Source: Ichthyophis bannanicus (Eukaryota; Chordata; Amphibia; Gymnophiona; Ichthyophiidae). Taken from it: 64,000 nucleotides of DNA. Numbering within the stretch: the first letter of the stretch is position 1; each line of letters starts with the position of its first letter. Shown here one piece after another: positions 45,313-56,113 of this stretch. The stretch is from the NCBI GenBank assembly GCA_033557465.1, contig CM066043.1:79700662-79764661 (forward strand). The letters run 5' to 3'. A model generated the notes under the pieces. The model saw only the letters and a program-made list of their open reading frames with translations. It was not told the origin of the DNA and did no database searches. The position numbers and the translations under genes were made by a program.

Positions 45313-46033
45313 GAAGGAAAAGAAGAGGCCTAAGAAACCATGAGACACTATGAAGAAAAAATATCCCTTGAAAAAGGAAGATTTTACAAGAAAAGAAAAG
45401 AAAACACCGGCGGTACCGGTGGTGTCAGGGAGACAGCCACGACCACAAGAAAACTAATGAAATAAAACAAAAATTTTCTGCCGTGACAGGAGGACGTCCT
45501 GCCGGCTCCACGGAAAACGAAAACTGAGGAGAGGCAGTTGGGAAAGGCGGGAAGGCAGCACGCAGGCGTGGTGGGATGCTTTCAAAAGCTCTTTGATTGG
45601 ACGCTGGGAAGTGTTCCCGCGCAGACTCAGTCTGTACCGACGTACCCATATGTGAAGACTCATTCCTGCTTGTTCCTGGAGATTATGGTATCTTTAGTAT
45701 GCTCTTATGATATACTGTATTTAGTTCATAACTCTTCAAGTGTTGTACCTTGCTTTGAGTGCCTATGTGGAAAGGAAAATTAGAACTGGAATAGAATCTG
45801 TAAAGATACTTACATTGTTTAGGTTTTAATTCTAGGTTCATCCAACTACATAAAACAGATATCATTTAATATATACAATTATATATTTATTTATGGATAA
45901 CCTTTATTCTTTTATTATATACAGATTACTATATAGGAAAAGTATAAGAATATATGATATGCCACACTGAGTCACACCAAGGGTCCATCAAGCCCAGTAT
46001 CTTGTTTCCAATAGTGGCCAATCCAGGTCTTAA

Positions 46034-46720
46034 CTACCTGTCAGGGTCCCAAAAAGGTACAGATTCCACATTGCTTATCCCGGGGTAAGAAGTGGATTTC
46101 TCTGCTCCTCTAATAATGATTTCCTCCAAGAACTTGTCCAAACCTTTTTTTAAACCAAAATCCTTTACTGCATCAACTGGTAAAGAATTCCAGAGTTTGA
46201 TTTCACGTTGAGTGAAAAAATATTTTCTCCTATTAGTCTTAAATGGGCTACAATGTAGCTTCATCGAGTGTCCCCTGGTCTCTCTACTTTTTGATGACGT
46301 CAATAGCCAATCTTCATTTGCCCTTTCCACTCCATTCATTATTTTATAGACATATCTCCCCTCAACTGACTTTTTTCCCTACTTAAAGGGCCCTAACCTT
46401 TTAAACCCTTCCTCGAAGAGGCTTCCATCCCCCTTAACCATTTTTTGGCTCTTTGTATTTTTTCTAATTCTCATATATCCTTTTTTAAGATATGGCAACC
46501 TGAATTGCACACAATATTCAAGGTGCAGTCACACCATGGAATGATACAGAGGCATTATAACCACCTTTGTTTTATTCTCCATGTCTTTCCTTAAAATTCC
46601 TAGCATTCTATTTGCTTTCCTGGCCACCACTGCACACTAAACAGAGGGATTCACCGTATTATCCATGACGTTTAAATCCTTTTCTTGCGTGGTGGTTCCT
46701 AATGTAGAACCTTTAACTGT
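46034..46720 (-). pseudogene. CR1 ORF2 C-terminal remnant
   Basis: MNGVERAN, RGHSMKLH, KYFFTQREIKLWNSLP and [10 protein letters not shown] at 46339-46110 match the C-terminus of the CR1 at 36270-36520. The upstream part (46340-46720) decodes in broken frames to the region after the catalytic Asp pair. The catalytic RT blocks themselves are missing. Confidence 0.75.
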
Positions 46721-46734
46721 GTATTCAACACAGC

Positions 46735-47480
46735 TCTCTTGCACCAGATCCCATGTTCCACTAGGACTAGGTCTAAAATAGCTTCCCCTTGTGCTGATTC
46801 ATGAATCAGCAGCTCTATGAAACAGTCATTTATTTCATCAAGATCTTCCTAGCATGTCCTGCTGTGACAATGACCCAGTCAATAGCGGAATAATGTCTGT
46901 TCAATGTAATGACCAGACATTTGTTTATTGTCGGACTTTGTTTGTTCTATGTAAACCGCGCTGATCACAAATAGTGCGGTATATAAGAAACGTAAATAAA
47001 TAAATAAATAAAATAAAATAATTGAAATCACCCATTACTACTACTGTGTTGTAACTTTAGATAGCTCCCCCAATTTCTTTTAGCATTTCATCATCCATCT
47101 GTTCATTCTGGCCAGGTGGTTGATAGTACACTCCCATTGCCTCCCCCTTTTTACATGAAATTTCTATCCATAGAGATTCTAGTGTCTATTTTGTTTCCTG
47201 CAAAACTTTTATCCTGTTTGACTCAATGCTCTCTCTAACAGAGTATAACTCCTCCACTAAGTTGATCTACCCTATCATTGTGATATAATTTGTACCCAGG
47301 TATCACGGTGTCCCATTGGTTGACCTCTTTCATCAGGTCTCTGAGAAACCAATTATATCTAATCTTTCATTTAGTGCTACACATTCTAACGCTCCCATTT
47401 TATTTTTTTAAGACTTCTATCATCATACAGGCATTTCAGAGGTTGTATTTTGTTCATATTAATGATCTGGCTAGCAGCTG
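46735..47480 (-). pseudogene. CR1 endonuclease remnant
   Basis: Reverse-complement homology to 33740-34330 of the young CR1 is clear at nucleotide level, including the MGDFN-coding block (split by an insertion at 46895-47022) and the ETWW-region block near 47330. Frames are broken. Confidence 0.65.
46895..47022 (+). mobile_element. L2/SINE-type 3' tail insertion
   Basis: A short insertion within the CR1 endonuclease region. It contains TGTAAACCGCGCTGATCAC, GCGGTATATAAG and an AAATAAATAAAT tail, the same 3' end pattern as at 63905-63962. Short AATAAT-like flanks suggest a target duplication. Confidence 0.65.
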
Positions 47481-47634
47481 AAAGGGGTAATTTGGAATCT
47501 TTTTTACTGTCTGCTCTTTACTGAAAAAAAACAGTTACTTTTTACCTTTATTGGAACCTCTCTTTTGGGATACCCTAACTTCCTTGTTTTGCTAGTATCC
47601 TTCAAGATTACATCATTCCGAACCATGTGTTCTT

Positions 47635-47920
47635 AGGGAGGAGTGGCCTAGTGATTGGGGCAAGTTACCTCAGGCCGGAAGGTCAGGGGTTCAAATCCCA
47701 CTAGAGGACAGCAACCTTGGGCCGGAAGGACTGGGGTTTCTAGTCCTACAGGTGCTCCTTGTGGTCTTGGGCAAGCCACTTAAACCTCGATTGCCCATGT
47801 TCCCTGTAAGTATTAGTGTATGTGTCTCATATCCCCTCATGTTAAATGTATCCCCCAACTGTGTTGTAACCACTTTGATTGAAGGATAAGGTGTTATACA
47901 AAACTGTCTAAATAAATAAA
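47635..47920 (+). mobile_element. tRNA-derived SINE with L2-like tail
   Basis: The tRNA-like head has GGAGTGGCCTAGTGATTGG (A-box side) and GGGTTCAAATCCC (B-box). A body with GTGCTCCTTGTGGTCTTGGG follows, and the end is AAATAAATAAA. Target duplication TGTGTTCTT is at 47626-47634 and 47921-47929. The tail resembles L2 3' ends, suggesting mobilisation by L2. Same family as 61899-62185. Confidence 0.88.
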
Positions 47921-47999
47921 TGTGTTCTTGGACGACTGTCACCTTTTCCCTATTTTCTAGTTTAAAAACTGCTCTCTCTCCTTTTTAAGGATAAATGTC

Positions 48000-48840
48000 A
48001 GCAGCCTGGTTCCACCCCGGTTAAGGTGGAACCCATCCTTTCAGTAAAGTGCTCCTCCCCCCTTCCCCAGAATGTTGCCCAGTTCCTAACAAATCCAAAA
48101 CCCTCTTCCTTGCACACCATCGTCTCATCCAAGCATTGAGACTCTGGAGCTCTGCCTGCCTCTTGGGTCCTACGTATGCAATGGGAAGCATTTCTGAGAC
48201 TGCTACCCTGGAAGTTCTAGATTTCGAAGTTCTAGATTTCAAATTCCTACCTAAAAGCCTAAATTTGGCTTCCAGAACCTCCTTCCTATACTTTTCTGTC
48301 ATTGGTACCAACATGTACAGAGACAGCAGAGACTTCCCCAGCATTATCTATAACTTAGCCTAGGTGTCCCATGAAGTCCACTATCTTCACACAGGCAGGT
48401 ATGTTACCAAGCGATCCTCACATCCACCAGCCACTCAGCTATCTACATGCCTTATTGAATTGCCAACCATAAACACTCATCCTAACCCTTCCTTCATGAG
48501 CACATGGCCCTGGAGACACCTCCCTGGTGTGAGAAGGTTTTACATCACCTGGAGGACAGGTCCTAGCTACAGAATCACTTTCTGCCACACCAAGGTGATG
48601 CTCTCCTTTCCCATGACCTCTTCCCTCCATGGCATCAGAGAGACTTACAGACTGGAGGAGGGATTTCACTACTATGTCCCTGTAGGTCTCGTCATATACC
48701 TCTCCTTCTGCCTCGGCTCCTCCAAGTCTGCTATGCTAGCCTCCAGAGATCTGACTCACTCTTTTAGAGCAAACAACTTGTTGCGCCTAGTGTACATGTA
48801 TGAACTTTCACCAACTAGGAGAAAATCATTCATGTGACAT
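48000..48840 (-). pseudogene. CR1 ORF1 remnant
   Basis: Fragments such as VLEAKFRLLGR, PKRQAELQSLNAWM and the preceding VGDS-region match ORF1 of the young CR1 at 33050-33530. A 15 bp tandem duplication lies near 48215-48245. Multiple frameshifts occur. Confidence 0.7.
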
Positions 48841-49250
48841 TCAATACAAAAAACTGGATATTCCCCTTCTTGCTGCTGGATTGCTGTTTGTATCTTAGTT
48901 TTAAAGATTTGTTTAGCTATTTAAGTCGTTTACTTATTTAAAGTTGCTAGGTGAATAGGGATACTTGTACCAATACAATTATACCTAATAAGTTTAAGGG
49001 ACTTTGTTTAAAATTCACCTCAAGATGAATTGCAAGGCCTTAATTAATCTATTCCTAAGACCTAATAACTTGTTGATGAAAATAATCAGTTGAACTTAAT
49101 AGGCTTAAGAGCCTATATATCAAAGATTATACCTGGGGTTGGTGGGAAACAACACTAACTGAAAGCTGGCTTGCTAAACCTTGCCTTGATTTTTAGCTGG
49201 TGCATCATGCTCTAATAAAAGGAGTTTGACATCATAAAGTCTCTCAATAA

Positions 49251-49784
49251 CCAACCTACTTCTAAATTGTTGCCAAGCAACCTCCTGGACATGTGTGAGC
49301 TGCTAGATCTAAGAGGGGTGAAGAACTCTTAGTGGATCACTTCATTTTCTCCCAGGAAAATCCGTCTCAAGGTGCAAGAGGTGGGTTGTTTGCATTGATA
49401 AATTTGGTATGTGAAGTACTCCCCAGAGCTCCTCTCCTTTTTAAATGTTTTATGGGCCGCTGAAGTAGTTACTCCATTCCCTAGGCATATAGGCATATAC
49501 ATATGCACAGTCCCTACAGGGAAGGGAGAAGGCTACTACTCTTGAATGTGAAGTATGACCTAAATAAGATAAAACAGGTTTTTAGTAAGCAAACCATTCC
49601 AGAGTTCCTAGAAAATGGAGATCTTAAAAACTGGGAACAGTGATTTGGATATTTATATTATTATTAATGAAGAGTCAAGCTGTGTAAATCTTTAGCTGTA
49701 CAGGATTTGGGATAAAATCTAAGTGTTAAATCTGAAATCTTGATTTTCACAGATTATTCAAATGCCTTCTTAAAAATTAAGACA
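49251..49784. other. No recognisable feature
   Basis: About 530 bp between two CR1 copies. I see no supported frame, boxes or terminal repeats. It may include old CR1 leader sequence. Confidence 0.4.
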
Positions 49785-50425
49785 TGGGCGTGATTGTTTC
49801 TGATTATCTCAAGGTGGCTAAACAGTTAGAAAAGGTGACAGTGAAAGCCAGAAGGATTCTTGGGTGCACAAGGAGAGGAATGGCCAGCAGGAAGACAGAT
49901 AGTGCTTCTCTAAGTTTTTAGCAAGACCTCATTTGGAGTACTCTGTAATTCTGGAGGCTACAACTTTAAAAGAATATAAAGAGGATGGAGTCTATGCGGA
50001 GGCTGGCTACCAAAATGGTCAGTGGACTTCGTTATAAGGCATATGGGGGACACCTCCACTTATGTGTATACTTTGGAGGAAAGGCGGGAGAGAGGAGATA
50101 TGATAGAGGCATTTAAATACCTCAATTGAAAGAAAACTTTGCAATGAGGGGTGTGTGGGGGGGGGGGGGGGGAAATAGGATGAAGGTGAAAGGGGATAGA
50201 CTCGAAAAATATGCAAAAATATTTCTTTACAGCAAAAGTGATAGATATATGGAACAGTCTCCCAGTGAAGGTAATAGAGACCAGGACAGTATCTGAATTC
50301 AACAAAGCATGGGACCAACACAGAAGATCTCTAAAGGAAAAAAAGGGACTATACTATATGTTGGTATGGAAGGGCAGACTGGATAGGCCATATGGTCTTT
50401 ATCTGCCATCATGTTTCTAAGGAAG
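49785..50425 (+). mobile_element. CR1-type LINE, 3' end
   Basis: Broken frames decode to GCTRRGMASRKTD-like codons, FGVLCN-type and YTLEERRERG codons, then the conserved FTAKVIDIWNSLPVKV stretch. The 3' UTR has GGGCAGACTGGATAGGCCAT and ATGGTCTTTATCTGCCATC, a common CR1 3' end. A 16 G run lies at 50157-50172. The element resembles the one on the minus strand at 60060-62590. Confidence 0.75.
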
Positions 50426-50477
50426 TCCAATCTGTTTTATGACACCAAATCTTTTCAGACAGTAATCAACTTTAGTG

Positions 50478-50630
50478 ATGTCTCAGTTGGAACAGGGGCC
50501 TGGTGACCAAGAGACCAGGGTTTGATTCCCACTGGCACTCCTTTGTGGCCTTGGGCAAGTCATTTTACCTTTCAAGAAAACCCAAGGGCTGCTGATCGCC
50601 AGGAGTCGGTATTGACGCGACAGCACACAC
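50478..50630 (+). mobile_element. SINE fragment
   Basis: This has a B-box-like GGGTTTGATTCCC and the GGCCTTGGGCAAGTCATTTT body block, as in the SINE at 2738-2965. Then there is a decayed GAAAACCCAAGG region. The 5' head is incomplete. Confidence 0.65.
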
Positions 50631-50800
50631 ACAGTTGGACTACTGTAATGGCTCATGTATAGACTTCAAGTGGTCTAAAATGCAGCAGCTAAATTGATAT
50701 GCAAATTCTCAAAATATGCTTCTATGACCCCAGTTTTAAAATCATTCCACTGTCTTCTAATTCATGCTCCTATACAATTAAAGATTTTATCATTGACATT
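50631..50800 (+). mobile_element. L2-type LINE fragment
   Basis: The block GGACTACTGTAATGGC (a DYCN motif) followed by a QQLN-like stretch corresponds to the L2 ORF2 region downstream of RT. It is too decayed for a frame. The sequence 50800-51234 is unexplained. Confidence 0.5.
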
Positions 50801-51234
50801 TTAGTAAAAGAGGAAATGGCATCATGTACCTGAGATATTTAATTAGGATGGTACACATCAAAACACCAACCAGTTATACTCAAACCATGTGATTTTTCCT
50901 AATCTACCTGAGTGTGTGCAGAAAGTGGAATGACTGGTTCCTCCCCCCTAATGAGGCATTGCTAAACCCCTTTTTCCTTCCTGTCCACTTGTGCTGAACC
51001 CTGTGTTGCCTTTCTATACTGGAAAGAGCACTTCCATTACAAGCCTCTGCTCCTAGCTTGGGTCAGACAATTGACCGATTGCTTCTGTGCGTCCTGAGCC
51101 TGTCAATACTGAGCTAAATATATATATAAAATATTTATATATATCATTGTTAGTGTGCTTTTTACCTTATCTGTATTTTTTTGTAATAATGTTCAGGTCC
51201 CTCCTACTTTCAGCTATCTCTTGCTCCTCCTCTC

Positions 51235-53529
51235 CTCAGTGGACAGGCAAAGGCCAACAAGAAGGGTCACCAGACCGCTTTACAGGCCCCTTGGATCCAG
51301 CTTCCGGAAAGCTGCAGATTTTGTCTCATCCTTCACCAGCTTCTCCAAATTAGCTCTAAACAGAACCTTCTCCTTAAAAACCAGTTGGAGCAACCAGGCT
51401 CTATGGAAAGATATATCCACTGCCACTCAGTGCTGGAGCCATATCCATATCCAACATCGTGACCCAGTTGTCAGGGCACCAACCATGACCGCCAAATGTA
51501 CTAGGTCAGACATGGCATCATAAAGGAAGGCCAAATCAGACTTGCATCTTTTAGAGGGGTAGTATCTGTAAGAAGAGACTGAATCCACTGGAGAGGGACT
51601 CAAGACATCAGGTTGGTACATACCGCCAGGTGCAGATTAGCCGCCGCCATGGTGAAAATTGGCTCCTTAATCACAAATCCACCTTACGATCCAGAAAATC
51701 GTTTAAGGATGATCCACCTTTCACAGGAACGGTGGTCTGTCTGGTAACCGCCATGACCTATGCAACTACCTTGGGAATGCCAAACCACTGAACACACTCC
51801 TCGGGAGAGTGGAGATGATCTCACACCCCCTTAACCCTTTAGGCCGGGAGTCGGGAGAGTCCCATTCTGACCAGATCTTATCCTTGATCACATCCAGAAA
51901 CAGGAAGACAGTAGTGGATTTTTACATCCTTTGAAGGAATTAGGTATAACTTCAGCTCCTGCTCCATGCAAGAAGAAAGTGCACATTCAAGGCAAATGAG
52001 AACCCGCCAGTTCCTCCTCCTGGAAAAGGCAAATCACACTGGCCTCCTCACAATTTTCTGAAGATGAGAGCACTTCTACATCCACTACAGAGTCCAATCC
52101 CAAGCCATCTGAATCCAAGTCATAGTCAAACTCTTGGACAGCTCCCAGCTGTTCTTCATCTCCAGAGGGCACCCCATGCCTTAGTCAAAGGCACTCGAAT
52201 AGGGTTTCCACTCTCTGCCTGCCCCACACTAGACTGCGCCCAGGAGGCACAGGGTATGAATTTCCATGTCAGAAATGACCAGGTCTGCAGCAAAAAAGAA
52301 AGAATTTCAGGGAGGGCAATCCAGAGTCCTGATGCTCTCCTCTCAGAAATGACCCCTCAACACCAGGGGGCACAGCCACCACAAACCCCCTAGAGAACGA
52401 TGAGCGGTTCACAGCATGGTCGTTGGATGCTCTGGCTGTCTGGATATCTTTACCCATAGCGCCATCTGTCACCTCCTACCCTGAGGCAGGCAAGACTGGA
52501 CTAATTGCATCCCCCCGGCTGAAAGAGCAGATTCTCCAGGGAAGCTGCCATGCAAGAAGAGCAGAGTCCAGAATGCAGAGATGAGGCATCTCGCTTGCCA
52601 CAAGTCAAACGACGATTCCTGGAAGAAGAAAGAGTTAAGGCAAGTATCACAACAGCACATGCTAAGGCTTCAGCAGACGAAGGCGCACAGTAACTGCACT
52701 CTTTGGTGCAACGCGCATTGGAGTCGCTTGGGCAGAATGCACATTAGGACAGTGTCTCCGCCAGGCACACATTAGGTAAAAATGCTAGTAATGCTGCAGA
52801 AAACAGTGGGAAACCCCTGCATGGCACCAATGGTCACCAGAGATCCATCCCAAATTGCATCCCAGACAGACCGAATCGGGAGCCCCCCAACAAGGACAGT
52901 GAAGTCAAGCCTTGATACTCACCCTCAGAGCCCCAGGTCTGTGCTGGGCTCAGCTCTACTGCCCAGGAATTGTTTCTCTGGACTTACAGCACTTCTTTTA
53001 AGGTAGGTAGCAGGCAGATTCCTCTGAGAGCCTTCTGCAATCTGGGAGGGTGGAGGGGGGGGACAGAAGAGGAAGGAGGCATTGAGATTGTGCGAGACAG
53101 TTGTACTCTTCCAGATCCTTCCAAATCCTTCCAATTTCTGGCTTATCGGTAGGTTCTTATCCAGGGTTAGAGCGTGAAAATGAACCAATCTGCCCTCTTT
53201 CTATGGCTACCAGCAAGACCACAGTCTAGTGGAGCCTCCCACGTTGTGCTCTAGTGAGAGATCAAGCCACAGGCTGCTGTTCACAAATGAGTGTTTCAAA
53301 TCCATCTTTTCCTCTCAAATCCTTAGAATTTTCTTCAAAGAGAGAAAATCCATCCACCATCTGCTGGAGATAAAGAAATACTGAAGGGACCTCTGGTGGC
53401 TGAGGCAAATAGAGACATGGGAGTGATGTCACTGAAACTAGAGTTTTTCATTGGTTCTTTGTCTCCACCAATCTGCTGGTAGGGGATCACAACCCACTTG
53501 TCTGGGCTGCTCTAGCAGGAAGATATCAA
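51235..53529 (-). mobile_element. DIRS C2, gag and right terminus only
   Basis: This aligns with 24370-26049 of C1: gag remnants (51240-52500), a GC-poor linker, and the right terminal repeat ending with GGGCTGCTCTAGCAGGAAGA at about 53529. The left part with RT and recombinase is absent. L2 sequence starts immediately at 53530, as it does after C1, so both C copies ended up next to L2 sequence. Confidence 0.75.
51427..52200 (-). pseudogene. DIRS C2 gag remnant
   Basis: A minus-strand piece with FLYDAMSDLVHLA (51621-51427) and an acidic piece with EEQLGAVQEFDYD (52172-51987) parallel the C1 gag. The frame is broken. Confidence 0.5.
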
Positions 53530-54190
53530 ATCTGGCTTTCGTTCTTTACATTCTACAACTGTTCTTGCCAAAGTCTCCAGCAACCCATTCCTGGCAAAAT
53601 CCAAGGGACTTTATTAGATCCTCATCCTTCTTGACCTTGTGCTGATTTTGACACTGTTGACCACCACCTTCTCCTTGATACCTTGTCTTCGCTTGGTTTT
53701 AAGGGCTCTCTACTATCCTGGTTTTCTTATCTCTCCCACCGCCCTTTCAATATTTGTTCTGGTGGTTCCTCCTCTACTGCTATCCCGCTCTCAGTTGGTG
53801 TAGCCCAAGGGTCTGTTCTGGGCCCTCTCCTTTTCTCTCTCTATACCTAGTCCCTTGGTGTACTCATCTCCTCTCATGGTTTTCAGTACCATCTTTACGC
53901 TGATGATGCACAGATCTACCTCTCTACTCCTGAAACCTCTCTGGCAATCCAGGCCCGCATCTCTGCCTGCCTATCTGACATTGCTACCTGGATGTCTCAA
54001 TGAAGTCTGAAACTGAACATCGCCAAAACTGAGCTTATATTTCCTCCTAAACCCACCTCTTCCCTTCCTCCTTTCTCAATCACTGTGGATAGCCCTTTAC
54101 TAATCTTTTTCCTCGGCTGGCAACCTTGGTGTTATCTTTTACTCCTCCCTCTCCTCCACACACATCCAGCTGATAGCTAAAACCTGTCAT
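53530..54190 (+). pseudogene. L2 LINE reverse transcriptase segment
   Basis: With one or two frameshifts the plus strand reads SGFRSLHSTT, a [12 protein letters not shown] block (palm A region), [39 protein letters not shown] (catalytic Ala-Asp-Asp) and LKLNIAKTELI. This is the L2/CR1-superfamily RT order. It starts flush with the DIRS C2 end and stops near 54190, where a different repeat begins. Confidence 0.82.
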
Positions 54191-54470
54191 TTCTTTCTCT
54201 TTGAAATACAAAATTACCCAAGATCAATACAACAGTAAACAGTCACAAAAGATGGTCTGATCAATGAAAACAGAGCAAAAAAAAGTTTTATTGTATTTGT
54301 TATGCAAGACCAACAGTCCTCCAAAAAACAAACTCCCTTTATTCTATAAAACATATACCTAAAACCCAATGAGCTAAGAAATGTGTAAATCAAAACTTTA
54401 GACACATTAAAATTGCCCTATGGGGTCAAAGATACTTAACTGGTAGTTGGAGCTGAAAGCAAGAGTCAAG

Positions 54471-54482
54471 GTCCAAATTGTC
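54471..54482. repeat. Target-site duplication, left copy
   Basis: GTCCAAATTGTC, identical to 56026-56037. It brackets the ORF1-only L1 exactly: leader on one side, A-rich tail on the other. Confidence 0.93.
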
Positions 54483-56025
54483 TTTCATGCTGGGGAGTAT
54501 CTTAGTTGGCGGCAGCTGATGATTTCGTGTGAGCGCGTTTTTTCTTGGCTCCCGAATGGGTAAGACGTGCAAAGGAAAGGGGGGGTCTTTGCGCTCTCAA
54601 CCTCCTCCTACCTCTACGTCGATTTCTGCAGGACCGTTGGATTCCTTTATTCTTCACATCAACCGGACTGTGGCAGGAGTTGGGGATGAACGCCGAGTTG
54701 CAGTAACGCCGGAGTCGGGTGGCTTGGTGCCTGCTTCGGGTCTATCTTTTTCCCCAGAGAGCCCGGCATCGAAGGTGTCTCGTGGTCAGCCCCTTCCGGA
54801 AGGGTTCCTGGAGCTTGGCTCCCCTTCAAAGCTGTGGGAAGCTGGTGGCTCGAGCGGGCCGGGAACAGAGGGGAGGCGGAATCGAGAGAGTGCAGTCTCT
54901 GGGCAGCACGACTCCGTGTCAGCATCGGTGCCGTTTGAGGAAAAGACCGCAGGCCAGGAGTTTCCTGCAGTGGGTCAAGGACAAGCGCCGATAGCAGGAA
55001 TGGAAGCAGTTACATCAGAGCCTGATTCGGGGCTGCCGTTTTCACTTCACTGTCCGGAGAGGTTTACTCTGGAAGCAATTTGACAGGCAATCCTTTCCCC
55101 GGGGGAAGCGCTGGTACCTCGGGTAACTTCACTGGAGCGGAAACTGAATAATTCTTTAGTTGCTGTGGAGGGTCTGGAACAAAAGGTAGCGGCAATGCAA
55201 CCTGAAATGGTAGACTTGCGACGAAAGTTGGCGGTCCTGGAAGATCAGTCAGATGCCTTTAGGAAGAATTTCTCTTCTATACAAGCTAAGTTGGAACATT
55301 TGGACAATCTTTCTAGGATAATCTTCGGATAATTAATTTTCCTAGACTTATGTCTGTATCTCCTAGAGAAATGTTTAGACAATATCTGGTTGATGTGTTG
55401 GGGGTATCCCCTGAATTAATTCCTCTTTTGGTTAGGATTTATTATTTGCCTAGGGCTAAACTAACACCAGGAGTGGTTATTGAGGGAGTTGACCAGGATC
55501 AAGGTAACATTCTTAATGTAACGGATCTATTGAAAAAATCTGAGAATGAGAGTCCAGTTCCTTCTACATTGTTGGTTACCTTTGCACTATTATCTGACAG
55601 AGAGTGGCAGAGAGTGGCTTCTTAAGCTCTTCTTCAGGAAAAGGAATCTACCATTTAAAGGGTTAATGGTTAGAGTGTACCCGGATTTAGCTAGGGATAC
55701 ACAGAGGCGTCGCAGGGATTTTCTTCTGCTACGCCCTGGTATCCTACAGTTGGGGGGCCTCATTTGAGCTCTCACAGTATGTGTGCCACAGCTAGTCAGC
55801 TGCATTTATCTTCTTCACTGTTTGATGATAGTTTGATTGTTATCTCTCCCCTTTGTCTTAGTGGGCTAGTGTGAAAGATACACTTTTGTCTCAATATGAG
55901 TTACTTTAATGGTCCTAGTATAAGTTTATTCTCCAATGTATCCTTCTATTTCTGCAAGAATGTTGTTGTAAACTATCTTGATTTAATTGTGTAAAATGCT
56001 ATAAATAAAAAATTTAAAAAAAATA
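54483..56025 (+). mobile_element. ORF1-only L1 element (HAL1-like), complete with target duplication
   Basis: A 1543 bp unit between perfect 12 bp duplications. It has a short 5' leader (54483-54555), ORF1 (54556-55767), a short 3' UTR and an A-rich end (ATAAATAAAAAATTTAAAAAA). No endonuclease or RT is present. The retention of both natural ends plus a target duplication shows it moved as this short form or was deleted internally after insertion; the mammalian HAL1 (half-L1) elements have the same organisation. Confidence 0.85.
54556..55767 (+). pseudogene. L1 ORF1 protein, truncated and frameshifted
   Basis: The ATG at 54556 (MGKTCKGKGGS) follows a short leader; an in-frame ATG at 54529 is also possible. 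A Gly/Ser/Pro-rich head ends at TGA 55081-55083. The same frame then continues as a coiled coil (LVAVEGLEQKVAAM, KLAVLEDQSDAF) up to LEHLDNLSR. A deletion near 55315 shifts the frame into the RRM-like domain (NNLRIINFP, REMFRQYLVDVLG). A 10 bp duplication of AGAGAGTGGC near 55600 shifts it again, into VRVYPDLARDTQRRRRDFL. It ends after LQLGG, short of the normal C-terminus. Confidence 0.8.
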
Positions 56026-56037
56026 GTCCAAATTGTC
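56026..56037. repeat. Target-site duplication, right copy
   Basis: GTCCAAATTGTC, identical to 54471-54482, directly after the A-rich tail of the ORF1-only L1. Confidence 0.93.
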
Positions 56038-56080
56038 ACAGAATGGAACCCCAGCATGAAGTGGTCAAACACAGCATTGT

Positions 56081-56113
56081 GTTTCGAGCCGTATCACCCC
56101 GGCCCTACATCAG
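56081..56113 (-). ncRNA. Hammerhead-ribozyme-like motif
   Basis: On the minus strand: CTGATGTA (56113-56106), a 5-base stem GGGCC, a 10-base loop, the complementary GGCTC, and GAAAC (56085-56081). This is the CUGAUGA - stem II - GAAA core order of a hammerhead ribozyme. The core position after CTGATG is T where A is expected, so activity is doubtful. Such motifs are known in Penelope-like elements. Confidence 0.4.

Larger units (their letters stand above)
39855..45683 (-). mobile_element. DIRS B2, second gag-only element
   Basis: This is the same family as B1. It begins AGCACAGTTACTTACC at 39855, has an internal complementary region at about 40133-40232 with the CTGTGCT/ATCTCC junction, and ends CTGTTCCTGGAGAT-like at 45683. 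Gag lies at 45312-43044 on the minus strand. About 2.8 kb between the complementary region and gag is non-coding; 491 bp of it is a hAT MITE. The rest is homologous to the B1 body. No RT, RNase H or recombinase motif is visible in it. The total, without the MITE, is about 5.3 kb. Confidence 0.9.
45952..49250 (-). mobile_element. CR1 LINE, decayed, with internal deletion
   Basis: Minus-strand reading follows the young CR1 at 31875-36700: 3' UTR (from 45952), C-terminus (46339-46110), part of RT (to about 46720), then directly the endonuclease (46735-47480), ORF1 (about 48000-48840) and 5' UTR-like sequence to about 49250. The RT core and its upstream part are deleted near 46725. A LINE-tail insertion (46895-47022) and a SINE (47635-47920) interrupt it. 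Stops are frequent. Confidence 0.8.

Noticed and set aside
54191..54482. LTR of a retrovirus-like element
   Set aside because: The direct repeat of AACTCCCTTTATTCTATAAA is short, there are no TG...CA ends, no primer-binding site and no polypurine tract.
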